Source of the DNA: Planctomycetota bacterium
GTDB taxonomy: Bacteria; Planctomycetota; Phycisphaerae; Phycisphaerales; UBA1924
DNA length: 41,055 nucleotides
Direction of reading: 5' to 3'
NCBI GenBank assembly: GCA_023432465.1
Contig: JAEYUO010000002.1
Location: 1-41,055 of the forward strand
Below, one piece after another: positions 1 through 7,912 of this stretch. Numbering within the stretch: position 1 is the stretch's first letter; every line of letters starts with the position of its first letter. Position numbers and translations under genes: made by a program. Under the pieces are notes generated by a model that saw nothing but the letters and a program-made list of their open reading frames with translations, was not told the DNA's origin and did no database searches.

Positions 1-25
1 GGTGGTGGTGGCGGGCGGAGGCGGC

Positions 26-1099
26 ATGGCCGATAGAGTTAGCATGATGAACGAGGGCACGCACACGTCGAAGGGTCCGCTGGTGGCGGTGGTGGCGCTC
101 ATTCTGGCGGTTGTGGGGGTGGGCTGGTTCGTGTTCAGCATGGCCACGGGCTCTCCGGGGGCGGCGCAGGCGACGGGGAGCGGGGTCGGGGCGGGAGGGC
201 CGTCGCGCGATGGGGCCAAGACGATTGAGGCGGGGATGGAGGCCGCGGCGACGTACTCGAGCCAGGGTCGGTATGGGGAGGCCTCGGCGATTCTGGCGAA
301 GCTGGTGGAACAGAGCCCGGAGAATCAGCCGGTGCGGCTGATGTATGCGCAGTCGCTGCTGGGGGAGAAGAAGCACAAGGAGGCGTACGGGCAGTATCAG
401 GCGGCGTTTGCGCTGGATGCCGCGGGGTCTGCGGCGAAGGTGACGGCGGCGCAGGCGAAGCTGCACTTTGAGGCAGGGACGTGCGCGAACCAGGCGGGGC
501 TGGTGGAGCGTGCGGCGGAGCATTACGAGATGGCGCAGGTGGGGGACCCGTCGGAGGCGCGGTATCCGCTGTATCTGGCGATGATGCAGATCAAGCTGGG
601 GGAGGATGATGCGGCGACTGCCAGCCTCGTGCGTGCGGCGAAGCTGAACCCCGATCTTGCGGAGGCGTGGGGGACGATGGCGGAGCTTGCGCTGAGGAAG
701 AACTCGCTGGGGCTGGCCTCGCAGCACCTTGAGAACGCGGAGCGGTTGCAGCCTGAGGTGGCGCGCTGGCGCATTGTGCGGGCGAGGATCCTGAACCGCG
801 AGGGGGACCCGGAGAAGGCGGCGACGCTGCTGCTTGCGCTGGATTCGGCATCGCTGCGCGGGAAAGACGCGATGACCGCGCTGGCGCAGAGCTATGGCCT
901 GCTGAAGCGGCCGTTGGATGCGGCGAAGCTGTATTCGGATGCGGCGAAGGCGAAGCCCGATGAGGCGGAGCTGTTCTTCGAGGCGGCGCAGTGGTTTGAG
1001 CGGGGCGGGGATGAGCGGGCGGCGACCGAGCACGCGAAGATCGGCGCGATGCTCGGGCATGAAGGGTGCAAGGACCTGCTTGCCCGCGCGGGGGAGTGA
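26..1099 (+). CDS. Membrane-anchored TPR protein
   Basis: This 357-residue protein has a short cytoplasmic N-terminus, one hydrophobic helix (about residues 18-43, rich in V/A/L/G) and a long periplasmic or extracytoplasmic part built of helical TPR-like pairs. Repeats with the usual small/Ala pattern are visible, for example the stretches around YSSQGRYGEASAILAKLVE and AWGTMAELALRKNSLGLASQ. I chose the ATG at 26 because GGAGG lies four bases upstream (17-21); in-frame GTG codons at 2-10 keep the frame open to the window edge, so an earlier start cannot be excluded. TPR proteins are scaffolds, so the partner is unknown. It ends three bases from the convergent SDR gene. Confidence 0.75.
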   Translation: MADRVSMMNEGTHTSKGPLVAVVALILAVVGVGWFVFSMATGSPGAAQATGSGVGAGGPSRDGAKTIEAGMEAAATYSSQGRYGEASAILAKLVEQSPENQPVRLMYAQSLLGEKKHKEAYGQYQAAFALDAAGSAAKVTAAQAKLHFEAGTCANQAGLVERAAEHYEMAQVGDPSEARYPLYLAMMQIKLGEDDAATASLVRAAKLNPDLAEAWGTMAELALRKNSLGLASQHLENAERLQPEVARWRIVRARILNREGDPEKAATLLLALDSASLRGKDAMTALAQSYGLLKRPLDAAKLYSDAAKAKPDEAELFFEAAQWFERGGDERAATEHAKIGAMLGHEGCKDLLARAGE

Positions 1100-1102
1100 G
1101 CC

Positions 1103-1882
1103 TTAGAGCATTGAGCGGCCGCCGTCGAGGCGGATGACCTGTCCGGTGATGTAGCGGGCATCGAGGGCGAGCCAGCGGACGGTTTCCGCGGCATCTTCGG
1201 GGGTGCCGGCGCGCTCCAGCGGGATGTGCTTGACGTATGCGGCCTGCGCTTCGGGGTCGGATTCGTGGCCGGTCTCGGGCCACGCGACGACACCGGGTGC
1301 GACGGCGTTGACACGGATGCGGGGCGCAAGCTCGCGGGCAAGCGATCGGGTCATCTCGACCAGCGCGGCCTTGGACATGGCGTAGCTGGAATAGCCGCGG
1401 CGCGGCAGGCCGTGCTCGCCGAGGGCGTGGATGTCCGCCATCGCGACGATCGCGCCGCCGCCGGTGAGTTCGGAGTGCATCAACGCCGGCGCGAAGGCAC
1501 GGGAGAGGAGCAGCGGTGCGAGCGCGTTGACGGTGTAGTCGCGGAGTGCACGCTCCGGGGTGAGGTCGGCGAGGGGCGAGGGCTCGTAGGTCGAGGCGTT
1601 GTGGATGAGGATGTCGCAGCGCGGATGCGCGGCGGCGAGTTCGGCAGCCTGCGCGGGGAGCTTCGCGGCATCATCCAGGGACAGGGCGTGCACGGAGGCC
1701 TGAGCACCGAGAGCGTGCACTTCCGCGGCGGTGGATTCGGCTTCACTCCGCGAGTTGTTGTAGGTCAGCGCGACGTTGCACCCGGCTCGGGCGAGGGCGA
1801 TGCAGATGGCGCGGCCGATGCGGCGCGAGCCTCCGGTGACAATGGCGACTGGGCGGCTGGTGTGTTCCCACGGGGATCTCAT
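1103..1882 (-). CDS. Pteridine reductase-like short-chain dehydrogenase (FolM/PTR1 type)
   Basis: A 259-residue SDR. The NADP-binding motif is TGGSRRIG near the N-terminus; the TGxxxRIG form (instead of TGxxxGIG) is typical of pteridine reductases such as PTR1 and FolM, which reduce dihydromonapterin, biopterin or dihydrofolate with NADPH. The NAST motif follows, and the active site is YAMSK. The usual catalytic Ser before the Tyr is an Asp in MADIHA, as in PTR1 (Asp-Tyr-Lys). The C-terminus (ITGQVIRLDGG) is standard for the family. The start codon overlaps the stop of the preceding minus-strand gene by four bases (ATGA), so the two are probably translated together. The substrate is inferred from motifs only; another enoyl/3-oxoacyl SDR function is less likely. 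Confidence 0.82.
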   Translation of the reverse strand: MRSPWEHTSRPVAIVTGGSRRIGRAICIALARAGCNVALTYNNSRSEAESTAAEVHALGAQASVHALSLDDAAKLPAQAAELAAAHPRCDILIHNASTYEPSPLADLTPERALRDYTVNALAPLLLSRAFAPALMHSELTGGGAIVAMADIHALGEHGLPRRGYSSYAMSKAALVEMTRSLARELAPRIRVNAVAPGVVAWPETGHESDPEAQAAYVKHIPLERAGTPEDAAETVRWLALDARYITGQVIRLDGGRSML

Positions 1883-2271
1883 CGCGTGCGTCCCTTGCCG
1901 GAGCGGCCGGAACCGGGCGGGCTGTCGTCATCATCGTCATCATCATCGGGACGCAGGTCGACATCGCCCGGGGAGAGGTCGGAGGGGTCGATGTCGCGGG
2001 TGTCATCATCGTCGAGGTCATCATCGGGCGGCAGGCGGAGGCGGCGGGCCGATTCGTCCCATGTGGTGGCCGGGCGGCCGCGACGCTTCTTCGTGAGAGC
2101 GGCCTCAGCACGCGAGCGTCGCCGTGCGGACATGAGCCAGAGTGTGGCGAAGACGATGGTGAAGATCGCCACGCCCATGAGCAGGGCCGCGCCGATGCGG
2201 AGCTTGTCGAGCGGGACCCTGGCGGGGGCCTGGGCGAGGGTGAGCAGGGCGTTGGCGATCGCCGGGGTCAT
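1879..2271 (-). CDS. Single-pass membrane protein with Asp-rich tail
   Basis: A 130-residue protein of unknown function. One transmembrane helix (about residues 26-48, LRIGAALLMGVAIFTIVFAT) is followed by a basic stretch (SARRRSRAEAALTKKRRGR), so the C-terminus should face the cytoplasm. The tail then becomes strongly acidic, with several Asp runs including eight in a row, and ends in basic residues. It sits between a methyltransferase gene and the SDR gene, overlapping the latter by four bases. Its start is preceded by TATCCT six bases upstream, which could be a -10 element of a leaderless internal transcript, although the 36-base gap also fits simple operon read-through. Confidence 0.65.
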   Translation of the reverse strand: MTPAIANALLTLAQAPARVPLDKLRIGAALLMGVAIFTIVFATLWLMSARRRSRAEAALTKKRRGRPATTWDESARRLRLPPDDDLDDDDTRDIDPSDLSPGDVDLRPDDDDDDDDSPPGSGRSGKGRTR

Positions 2272-2307
2272 GGAAAGAGGATAAGCGCGAGCGGGAGAGA
2301 TGGGGCA

Positions 2308-3036
2308 TCAGTCGCGGACGGCGAGGGCGAGGACGGAGGTGCCCCAGGGGATGCGGAGGGGACGGGTGAGACGCTCTTCGAGATCGCACCAGGAGGCGGC
2401 GAGGGTGTTGATCGGTGCGGGCGGGACGCTGAACTGCTCGCTCTTGCGGGCGGCAGCGCGGTTGCGCCGGGCGATGAGCCACTTGGGGAGATAGAGCGAA
2501 TGGAAGAGGTATCGAACACTGATGAGGCGGGCGGGAGGCTGGATGAGCGCGCCGAAGTGCGTAGCGGTGTAGCGGCGGTGATGGTGATTGATCTCGTCGT
2601 GGTGGTCCCAGAGGGACATGAACGCGGGGACGGTCATGAGCAGGCGACCGCCGGGCTTGAGCATGTTGATCATCTCGCTCACGGCCCACTGGTCGCGCTC
2701 GATGTGTTCGACGACATCGAGTGAGGTGATGAGGTCGAACGTGCCCTTCCAGCCTGCATAGGCGGGGTCGCCCAGCGGCTGGGTGTGGATGAGCGGGCGG
2801 TCGGGGCCGTCGGGGGTGAGGAGGGAGGTGTCGATCTCGATGCCGCGGACGTCGCCAAACTCGCGCAGCTTCGGAAAGAACAGCGCATCGCCGCAGCCGA
2901 CGTCAAGGATCTGCGAGTTGGGCGGGAGTGCGGGGCGGAGCCGCCGCAGCTCGCGCATCAGGATGCGTTCACGCGAGCGCCACCACCAGTGCCGGCGGTA
3001 GAGGTCCGCGTAAAGGCGTCCGTAGTCGCCTTGCAT
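2308..3036 (-). CDS. SAM-dependent class I methyltransferase
   Basis: A 242-residue Rossmann methyltransferase of the Methyltransf_11/12/23 kind. Motif I is ILDVGCGDALFF (about residues 43-54), the acidic end of strand 2 is in GIEID, and FDLITSLDVVEHI carries the motif before the post-II loop; LKPGGRLLMTVP is motif III. The N-terminus YADLYRRHWWWRSRER is a pattern often seen in methyltransferases that sit beside polyprenyl-phosphate glycosyltransferases, which supports the start used here. The first 79 bases overlap the 3' end of the upstream glycosyltransferase in another frame, so translation is probably coupled. The acceptor is unknown; a lipid-linked sugar or prenyl compound is plausible from context. 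Confidence 0.82.
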   Translation of the reverse strand: MQGDYGRLYADLYRRHWWWRSRERILMRELRRLRPALPPNSQILDVGCGDALFFPKLREFGDVRGIEIDTSLLTPDGPDRPLIHTQPLGDPAYAGWKGTFDLITSLDVVEHIERDQWAVSEMINMLKPGGRLLMTVPAFMSLWDHHDEINHHHRRYTATHFGALIQPPARLISVRYLFHSLYLPKWLIARRNRAAARKSEQFSVPPAPINTLAASWCDLEERLTRPLRIPWGTSVLALAVRD

Positions 3037-4034
3037 ACGACGATTTCCGTGCCGCGGCCGTCGGCGGCGCGGGGGTGAACAAGGTGCTGGCGGATGAGGG
3101 CGACGGGGCGACGACGGGTTTCGTCGAAGGTGCGGTGGACGTACTCGCCGACGATGCCCATGAACAGGAGCTGGACCCCGCCGAGGAACCAGATGGAGAT
3201 GATGAGCGTGGACCAGCCGCGCGGCCAGGTGGGGTCGGCAACGACCAGGGCGAGCGTGAGATAGACGATCGCCGTGAGGAACGAGATGCCGGAGATGGCA
3301 AACCCGAGGACCTGCATGATGCGGACGGGGACGGAGGAGAAGCTGAACAGGCCGTCGTAGGCGAGCGAGAGAAGCTTGCGGAGGGTGTACTTGGGCGTGC
3401 CGGCGTGGCGGGCGGAGCGTTCGTACTCGACGCCGACCTGCTTGTATCCGACCCAGGCACGCAGGCCGCGGACGAAGCGGTTGCGCTCGGGAAGGCGGAG
3501 CATGTCGTCAACGACGGTGCGTCGCATGACGCAGAAGTCGCCGGTGTCGAGGGGGATATCGATCGAGGCGACATTGCGGAGCGTGCGGTAGAAGGCGAAG
3601 TAGGCGGCGCGCTTGAGGATGTTCTCCTTGCGGGCGCGGCGGACGCCGTAGGCGACATCCGCGCCATCGCGGATGGCCTGCACAAGCAGGCCGATGGCTT
3701 CGGGCGGGTCCTGGAGGTCGCCGTCGATGATGGCGACGACATCGCCCTTGCAGTGGGCAAGGCCGGTGGAGACGGCGGCCTGGTGGCCGAAGTTCCGTGT
3801 CAGGAAGATGCCGGTGAAGAGCGGGTCCTCATCGACGATTCGGGCGATGAGGGCTTCGGATGCGTCGCGGCTGCCGTCGGAGATGAGCAGCACTTCGGCG
3901 CGGTCGAACCCACCTCCTCCGGAAGCAGCGGTGGAGGCGAGAAACTCCGTGACGCGGCGGCGCAGCTCCGGGAGGTTCTCCGCTTCATTGAAGATCGGGA
4001 TGATGATGCTCAGGAACGAGCCGGGATCGGGCAT
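2958..4034 (-). CDS. GT2 family glycosyltransferase (dolichyl-phosphate-mannose synthase/GtrB type)
   Basis: A 358-residue family 2 glycosyltransferase. The GT-A fold opens with SIIIPIFNEAENLPEL, has SDGSRD, then the DxD metal/nucleotide motif at D104-G-D106 in IIDGDLQDPPE, and RNFGHQAAVSTGL, all typical of DPM1/GtrB/ArnC enzymes that move a sugar from a nucleotide donor to a polyprenyl phosphate. Two C-terminal transmembrane helices (around residues 240-270 and 275-300) are as in GtrB. A soluble tail of about 45 residues follows; the last 26 codons overlap the next gene. TAAAGT lies nine bases before the ATG and there is no Shine-Dalgarno sequence, so the message may be leaderless. The sugar cannot be told from sequence. 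Confidence 0.87.
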   Translation of the reverse strand: MPDPGSFLSIIIPIFNEAENLPELRRRVTEFLASTAASGGGGFDRAEVLLISDGSRDASEALIARIVDEDPLFTGIFLTRNFGHQAAVSTGLAHCKGDVVAIIDGDLQDPPEAIGLLVQAIRDGADVAYGVRRARKENILKRAAYFAFYRTLRNVASIDIPLDTGDFCVMRRTVVDDMLRLPERNRFVRGLRAWVGYKQVGVEYERSARHAGTPKYTLRKLLSLAYDGLFSFSSVPVRIMQVLGFAISGISFLTAIVYLTLALVVADPTWPRGWSTLIISIWFLGGVQLLFMGIVGEYVHRTFDETRRRPVALIRQHLVHPRAADGRGTEIVVCKATTDAFTRTSTAGTGGGARVNAS

Positions 4035-4118
4035 GCCGCGGACACTTTACGCGAACCGGGGCCGCGGGGCACGTGGAATCGATGTGTTGCGGGCGGGAGG
4101 CTGGGGAAGCCGGATGGA

Positions 4119-4619
4119 TCAATCAACGCGGCGGTCGGACTCGCGGGGGACGATGAATGCCTGGCCACCGGTTCTGACAAGCCCGGAGGGCCGTCCGGCC
4201 TCGGCGAGCGCGGCCAGAAGCTGGTCGTCGGAGAGGATGCAGACGGTAGCGGTAGGAGAGGTCTCGCAGGGCGTCGTGGGGAGGGGCTCGGAGTGTGCGA
4301 TTCGGATGGTCACGGCTGAACCCGGAGCTTGGGCCGGGGGGGTGTGGGTCAGGGCTTCCGAGCCGATGGGGGACGGGGGGCGGGCGGGATCGGAGTCCAA
4401 AGGAAGGGAGTGCGGCGGGTGGTTGTGGGCGAGTGGGGCGATCGGGGCGGCGATGAAGAGCCCGGGCACGGCGAGGTATGCCGCGATGGCGAGGACCGAT
4501 GCCGCGGCGGTCGAAGCGGCCGCGGCGCGGACGGTGCGACGGCGGACGGTGCGCCGGCGGAGGTGCGCGTGCAGGTGATCGAGGATCTCGTGCTTGCGGT
4601 CGAGGGGCTGGTTACTCAT
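4119..4619 (-). CDS. Single-pass membrane protein, possible anti-sigma partner
   Basis: A 166-residue protein beginning MSNQPLDRKHEILDHL. It has a short helical N-terminus, a strongly basic patch (RRRTVRRRTVR), one transmembrane segment (about residues 32-58, Ala/Leu/Ile rich) and a Pro-rich outer region of low complexity ending in a small folded-looking stretch with two Cys. I chose this start because it overlaps the stop of the ECF sigma gene by eight bases; the longer frame upstream is only the sigma gene read in another frame. Position directly after an ECF sigma factor and one-TM topology fit an anti-sigma factor, but no ZAS zinc motif (HxxxCxxC) is present, so this is inference from context. 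Confidence 0.6.
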   Translation of the reverse strand: MSNQPLDRKHEILDHLHAHLRRRTVRRRTVRAAAASTAAASVLAIAAYLAVPGLFIAAPIAPLAHNHPPHSLPLDSDPARPPSPIGSEALTHTPPAQAPGSAVTIRIAHSEPLPTTPCETSPTATVCILSDDQLLAALAEAGRPSGLVRTGGQAFIVPRESDRRVD

Positions 4620-5238
4620 GGTCCACCTCTTGAAGGCCGTTGCGGAGTTTTTGGAGGGCACGACGGATGCGGCCGTAGGCCGCGCCAAGGGATGTGCCGA
4701 CCGCGCGGGCTGCGCCGTCGAGCGTTGCGCCGCGGCCGAATCGGAGCATGAGGAGCTCCTGATCATCGGGGTGCAGCGAGGCGATGAGCGATTGGAGTTC
4801 GCCGATCGACGCGGGCGCGCCGTCGTGTTGAGTAGCGACTGCACGGCGATGCGAGGAGGCTTCTCGCGCAGCTCGGCGCAGATCACGACGGAGGAGGTCG
4901 ATCGCGGCGGAGCGGACCACAGCGGTCATCCAGCGGTCGAGGGCATCCTCGCCGGCGAGGCGCGCGAGGCGCGGGGCGTGGTCGATGATGCGGATAAAGG
5001 ATTCCTGAACTACGTCGAGGCAGAAGGCTTCATCGCGGCGGGTCAGAGTGCGGGCGAGCGCGAGGGCCCGCGGGAACCAGGCCTCGTACAAGGCGGCGAG
5101 GGCGGCGTGGTCGCCGCGGGCGAGGGCGTGGAGCATCCGGCCGTCGGTTTCTCGCGGCCGCGAAGCGGGAGTGGTTGATGCGCGCGGCAACGCCCCGAGG
5201 CCGGGGCGTGTACCGGGAGCATCTTGGCGATCGGACAT
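4612..5238 (-). CDS. ECF-type RNA polymerase sigma factor
   Basis: A 208-residue sigma-70 family protein with regions 2 and 4 only. Region 2 runs from about residue 36 (ALARGDHAALAALYEAWFP) through the core-binding and -10 helices (DVVQESFIRI, then WMTAVVRSAAIDLLRR). Region 4 is near the C-terminus (LHPDDQELLMLRFGRGATLDGAARAVG with the helix-turn-helix and RIRRALQKLR). The first 33 residues are Pro/Arg-rich and poorly conserved-looking; an internal start at MLHALARG would also give a full sigma fold. It lies 57 bases downstream of the secretin-N-like gene and overlaps its putative membrane partner. ECF factors normally switch on a regulon after an envelope or stress signal; that signal is unknown here. 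Confidence 0.87.
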   Translation of the reverse strand: MSDRQDAPGTRPGLGALPRASTTPASRPRETDGRMLHALARGDHAALAALYEAWFPRALALARTLTRRDEAFCLDVVQESFIRIIDHAPRLARLAGEDALDRWMTAVVRSAAIDLLRRDLRRAAREASSHRRAVATQHDGAPASIGELQSLIASLHPDDQELLMLRFGRGATLDGAARAVGTSLGAAYGRIRRALQKLRNGLQEVDHE

Positions 5239-5295
5239 GGCGGTGTGCCGAGGGACCGCGAGAAGAAGAGGATGGGTCGCGGAGGTTGCCGTCGA

Positions 5296-6636
5296 TTACT
5301 CCTTGGGCTTCTGGAGGACCTGGTCGAGGGTGATGCCGGGGAGCTTGGGTTCGTTGGCTTTCAGTCGGCGTGCGGTGTTGAAGATCGAGACGAGCGCCTC
5401 GTGCTGGGCCCGGGTGGCGAGGACTTCGATTGTGCCGGTCGAATCGCCCCCGGCGGGCTTGACGCTCATCTTGCCTTCTTTACCGATGACCTGCTTGACG
5501 AGCTGGTAGAAATCGCCCTTAAAGGAGTTGAGGTCTCGGAGATCGTAGATGGCGAGGATTCGCTCGGAGGAGGGGAGGAGCGCGCCGCCGAACTCGCCTT
5601 CGAGCACAGCTTGCCGACGCTGGAGCATGACCGCGTGCGATTCGGCTGCGCGGGCGTTGGCCCGGGCGACTTCGAGCTGTGCCCTGGCACGTTCGAGCTC
5701 GGAGGCGTTCGCGGAGCCAGTGGCGAAGAGTTTCTCCAGCCTTTCAAGTTCAGCCTGGGCAGGTCGCTGCTCGGAGATCGCCCGGTCAAGCTGGGCCTTT
5801 GCGGCCTCCATCTGGGCCTGCATCTCGATCCGTTGCAACTCGGCGTGGCGGCGGCTGGCCACATCATCGGCCGCGAGCCCCCGTCGCTGCTCGAGGGTGT
5901 CCGCGAGCTGGGCGAGGACGCTGGAGATGAGGCGGTGCTGGTCCGGCGTGCCGCGGGCGATGAGGAGCTGGGTGTCGGGGTGGAAGAGGAGTTGTGTGGG
6001 CGCGATGCGGCCATCGGCAGCTTCGAGTTCCGCCGCGAGCTTGAGCGCGGCGAGGACGGAATCCGCGGACATTCGGAGCGTGGGGTCGTCCTGGGGCATG
6101 TCGGACGGGGCACTGATCAAATCGCGCAGCGAGTACGCCTCGCTCTGGACCGGCTGTATTGGAATCGCATTCTGATGCTGTGGAAAGACACGGCCGGGGG
6201 CATACTGGATGGCGAAGGTCAGACCCTCATCGCCGCTGTTCGTCATGTTGCGGGCCTCGAGCTGGTGAGTGCCCTGGATGCCAAAGGCGTATCGAAGAGA
6301 CTCGAGGGCGGTCTCGGCCGAGACTCTTTTGAGGGAGATTGCGGTGATCCGGATGTCCGTGGCCTCGGTGGGAATGATGACGTTGATGGGCGTCTTCGCG
6401 GTCGATTCCATCGCGGCGGCCTGGATCGCTCGGACGAAGTCGGAGAGCGGACCGCCGGGGAACTCGACATCGATAATGGGCATCGGTGGCCGGTTGGGAT
6501 CGGATGCCGCCGCGGGCTGCGGACTGGGCGTCGGCCGACCGGGAACGGCCGGGTTCGGCTGCTGGGCGATGGCCGCGGCGGTGATCGCCAGGGCGGTTAG
6601 GCAGGGAAGGGCGGTGAGCGTGGCGAAGCGTCGCAT
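5296..6636 (-). CDS. Secreted protein with secretin-N/STN-like modules and coiled coil
   Basis: A 446-residue protein with a Sec signal peptide (MRRFATLTALPCLTALAITAA, cleavage near AIA-QQ). The region around DVEFPGGPLSDFVRAI to LESLRYAFGI looks like an STN or secretin N0 domain; LLIARGTPDQHRLISSVLAQL and TIEVLATRAQHEALVSIF look like secretin N1-type modules. Between them is a long coiled coil (about residues 250-345) with a TolC/MacA-like heptad stretch (LERLEKLFATGSANASELE). No secretin beta-barrel follows. The start is the ATG with AGGAG six bases upstream; the longer frame would run into the prfB promoter region. As first gene before an ECF sigma/membrane pair, it may sense or build something in the periplasm; this is inference. 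Confidence 0.72.
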   Translation of the reverse strand: MRRFATLTALPCLTALAITAAAIAQQPNPAVPGRPTPSPQPAAASDPNRPPMPIIDVEFPGGPLSDFVRAIQAAAMESTAKTPINVIIPTEATDIRITAISLKRVSAETALESLRYAFGIQGTHQLEARNMTNSGDEGLTFAIQYAPGRVFPQHQNAIPIQPVQSEAYSLRDLISAPSDMPQDDPTLRMSADSVLAALKLAAELEAADGRIAPTQLLFHPDTQLLIARGTPDQHRLISSVLAQLADTLEQRRGLAADDVASRRHAELQRIEMQAQMEAAKAQLDRAISEQRPAQAELERLEKLFATGSANASELERARAQLEVARANARAAESHAVMLQRRQAVLEGEFGGALLPSSERILAIYDLRDLNSFKGDFYQLVKQVIGKEGKMSVKPAGGDSTGTIEVLATRAQHEALVSIFNTARRLKANEPKLPGITLDQVLQKPKE

Positions 6637-6642
6637 GGGGAA

Positions 6643-6662
6643 CTCCTGTGGGTGTACAGGAG
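6643..6662 (-). promoter_or_regulatory. Inverted repeat covering a ribosome binding site
   Basis: CTCCTGT (6643-6649) and ACAGGAG (6656-6662) form a perfect 7-bp inverted repeat with a six-base loop. In the minus-strand mRNA the second arm contains the AGGAG that serves the secretin-N-like gene starting at 6636, so the hairpin would hide the ribosome binding site. It could act as a translational switch. Only the pairing is seen; any role is inferred. Confidence 0.4.
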
Positions 6663-6731
6663 GAGAACGCCGCGGGTGGACGGATTTGGCGCGAATCGCC
6701 ATGTGAATCTGGAGGAACCCGGACAGGCTCC

Positions 6732-6737
6732 TACACT
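6732..6737 (+). promoter_or_regulatory. Putative -10 element of prfB (leaderless)
   Basis: TACACT ends seven bases before the prfB ATG at 6745, and no Shine-Dalgarno-like purine run precedes the ATG. A -10 hexamer at this distance would put transcription initiation at or next to the start codon. No clear -35 match is visible. The same hexamer stands before the genes starting at 34130 and 15396. Confidence 0.45.
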
Positions 6738-6744
6738 CTGCCCC

Positions 6745-7882
6745 ATGCATTACGACGCACACCAGCCCATCATCAACGATATCGAGGCGCGGATCTTGAC
6801 CATCCGCGACTCTCTTTAACTACGAGACCAAGCTGAAGGAGCAATCCGAGCTGGAAAGCCGGATGGAAGCGGCTGATTTCTGGGATCGGCCCGGCGAGGC
6901 GAAGCGGGTGGTCGATGAGGTGAAGGCTCTCAAAGCCAAGACTGAACCGCTGCGGAAGGTGATCGCGGACTTTGAGGACGCGAAGGTCGCGTACGAGATG
7001 GCGCGCGAAGTGGGGGACAAGGACCTGCTGGCCGAGGCGGATCAGAAGCTCTTTGAGATCGCGGGTACGGATGAAGAGCCGGGCCGGATGAACAAAGTCG
7101 AGCTGCAGTCGCTGCTGTCGGGCAAGTATGACCACCGCAACTGCTTCCTGACGATCCAGGCGGGTGCGGGCGGCAAAGAGGCCAACGACTGGGTCGAGAT
7201 GCTCTTCCGGATGTACATCTTCTATTGCGAGAAGATGGGCTTTGCGATGGAGGAGACATCCAAGATCTTCGGGACCGAGGTGGGGATCGACTCGGTCACA
7301 CTGCATGTGAAGGGGGCATTTGCGTACGGCTACCTGAACACGGAGCGCGGCACGCACCGGCTGGCCCGGGTGAGCCCGTTCAACGCCGAGGGCAAGCGAC
7401 AGACCAGCTTTGCGACGGTGGATGTGGTGCCGGAGATCGAGGAGACCAAGGTCACGATCCCCGAGAAGGACATGGACATCGTCGTGTTTGCGCGCTCCAG
7501 CGGCCCGGGCGGGCAGAACGTGAACAAGGTCGCAACCGCGGTGCGGCTGACCCACATCCCGACGGGTATCCAGATCACGACGAACACGTACAAGGAACAG
7601 CTCCAGAATCGGTCCGCGGCGATCGCTCTCTTGCAGGCCAAGCTGGAGATTCTCGAAGAGGAGCGGCGGGCCAAGGAGCTCGCGGCCGCAACTGGGGGAG
7701 CGGTCGAGATGGGCTGGGGGACGCAGATCCGGTCGTACGTCTTCTACGACAACCGCGTGAAGGACCACCGGACGAATGTGGAATCGCGGGACTACGAGGC
7801 GGTGCTCCGCGGCGAGATTCAGCCGTTTGTCGATGCGGAACTGAAGCGGCGGATGAAGGCCAAGAGCGGCGCGGCTCAGTGA
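6745..7882 (+). CDS. prfB: Peptide chain release factor 2, with +1 frameshift
   Basis: RF2 ends translation at UGA and UAA and releases the peptide. The product (378 residues) is read as 6745-6816, then 6818-7882 after a +1 shift at CTT-TAA. The first frame gives MHYDAHQPIINDIEARILTI and stops at 6817-6819; the second continues NYETKLKEQSELESRMEAAD, matching the family across the join. The stop-codon tripeptide is SPF (about residues 210-212), which marks RF2 rather than RF1 (PxT), and the catalytic GGQ is in GPGGQNVN (about 255-257). Without the shift only 24 residues are made. A frame-only caller would start at Met 6863 and lose the N-terminal helix. No Shine-Dalgarno precedes the ATG. A sequencing insertion of one T is the main alternative to a programmed shift. 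Confidence 0.9.
6814..6820 (+). other. Programmed +1 frameshift site CTT-TAA-C
   Basis: The site lies exactly where bacterial prfB genes carry CTT-TGA-C. The P-site CTT can re-pair with TTT after a one-base slip. Two things differ from the usual site: the in-frame stop is TAA, and the bases just upstream (CGC-GAC-TCT) contain no AGGGGG-like Shine-Dalgarno stimulator, which normally stands three bases before CTT. Confidence 0.75.
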
Positions 7883-7912
7883 GCCGAGACCGGCTCGGCG
7901 TGTCCGCCCGCC

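Noticed and set aside
2928..4319. 463-codon frame on + opposite the glycosyltransferase
   Set aside because: Antisense to well-conserved GT2 motifs; no domain.
5224..6600. 458-codon frame on + opposite the secretin-N-like gene
   Set aside because: The minus frame has a signal peptide and ribosome site; the + frame has Gly/Glu/Arg shadow composition.
6863..7882. prfB as an ordinary single-frame gene starting at 6863
   Set aside because: It would lack the N-terminal part; the family N-terminus is present upstream and joins by a +1 shift.
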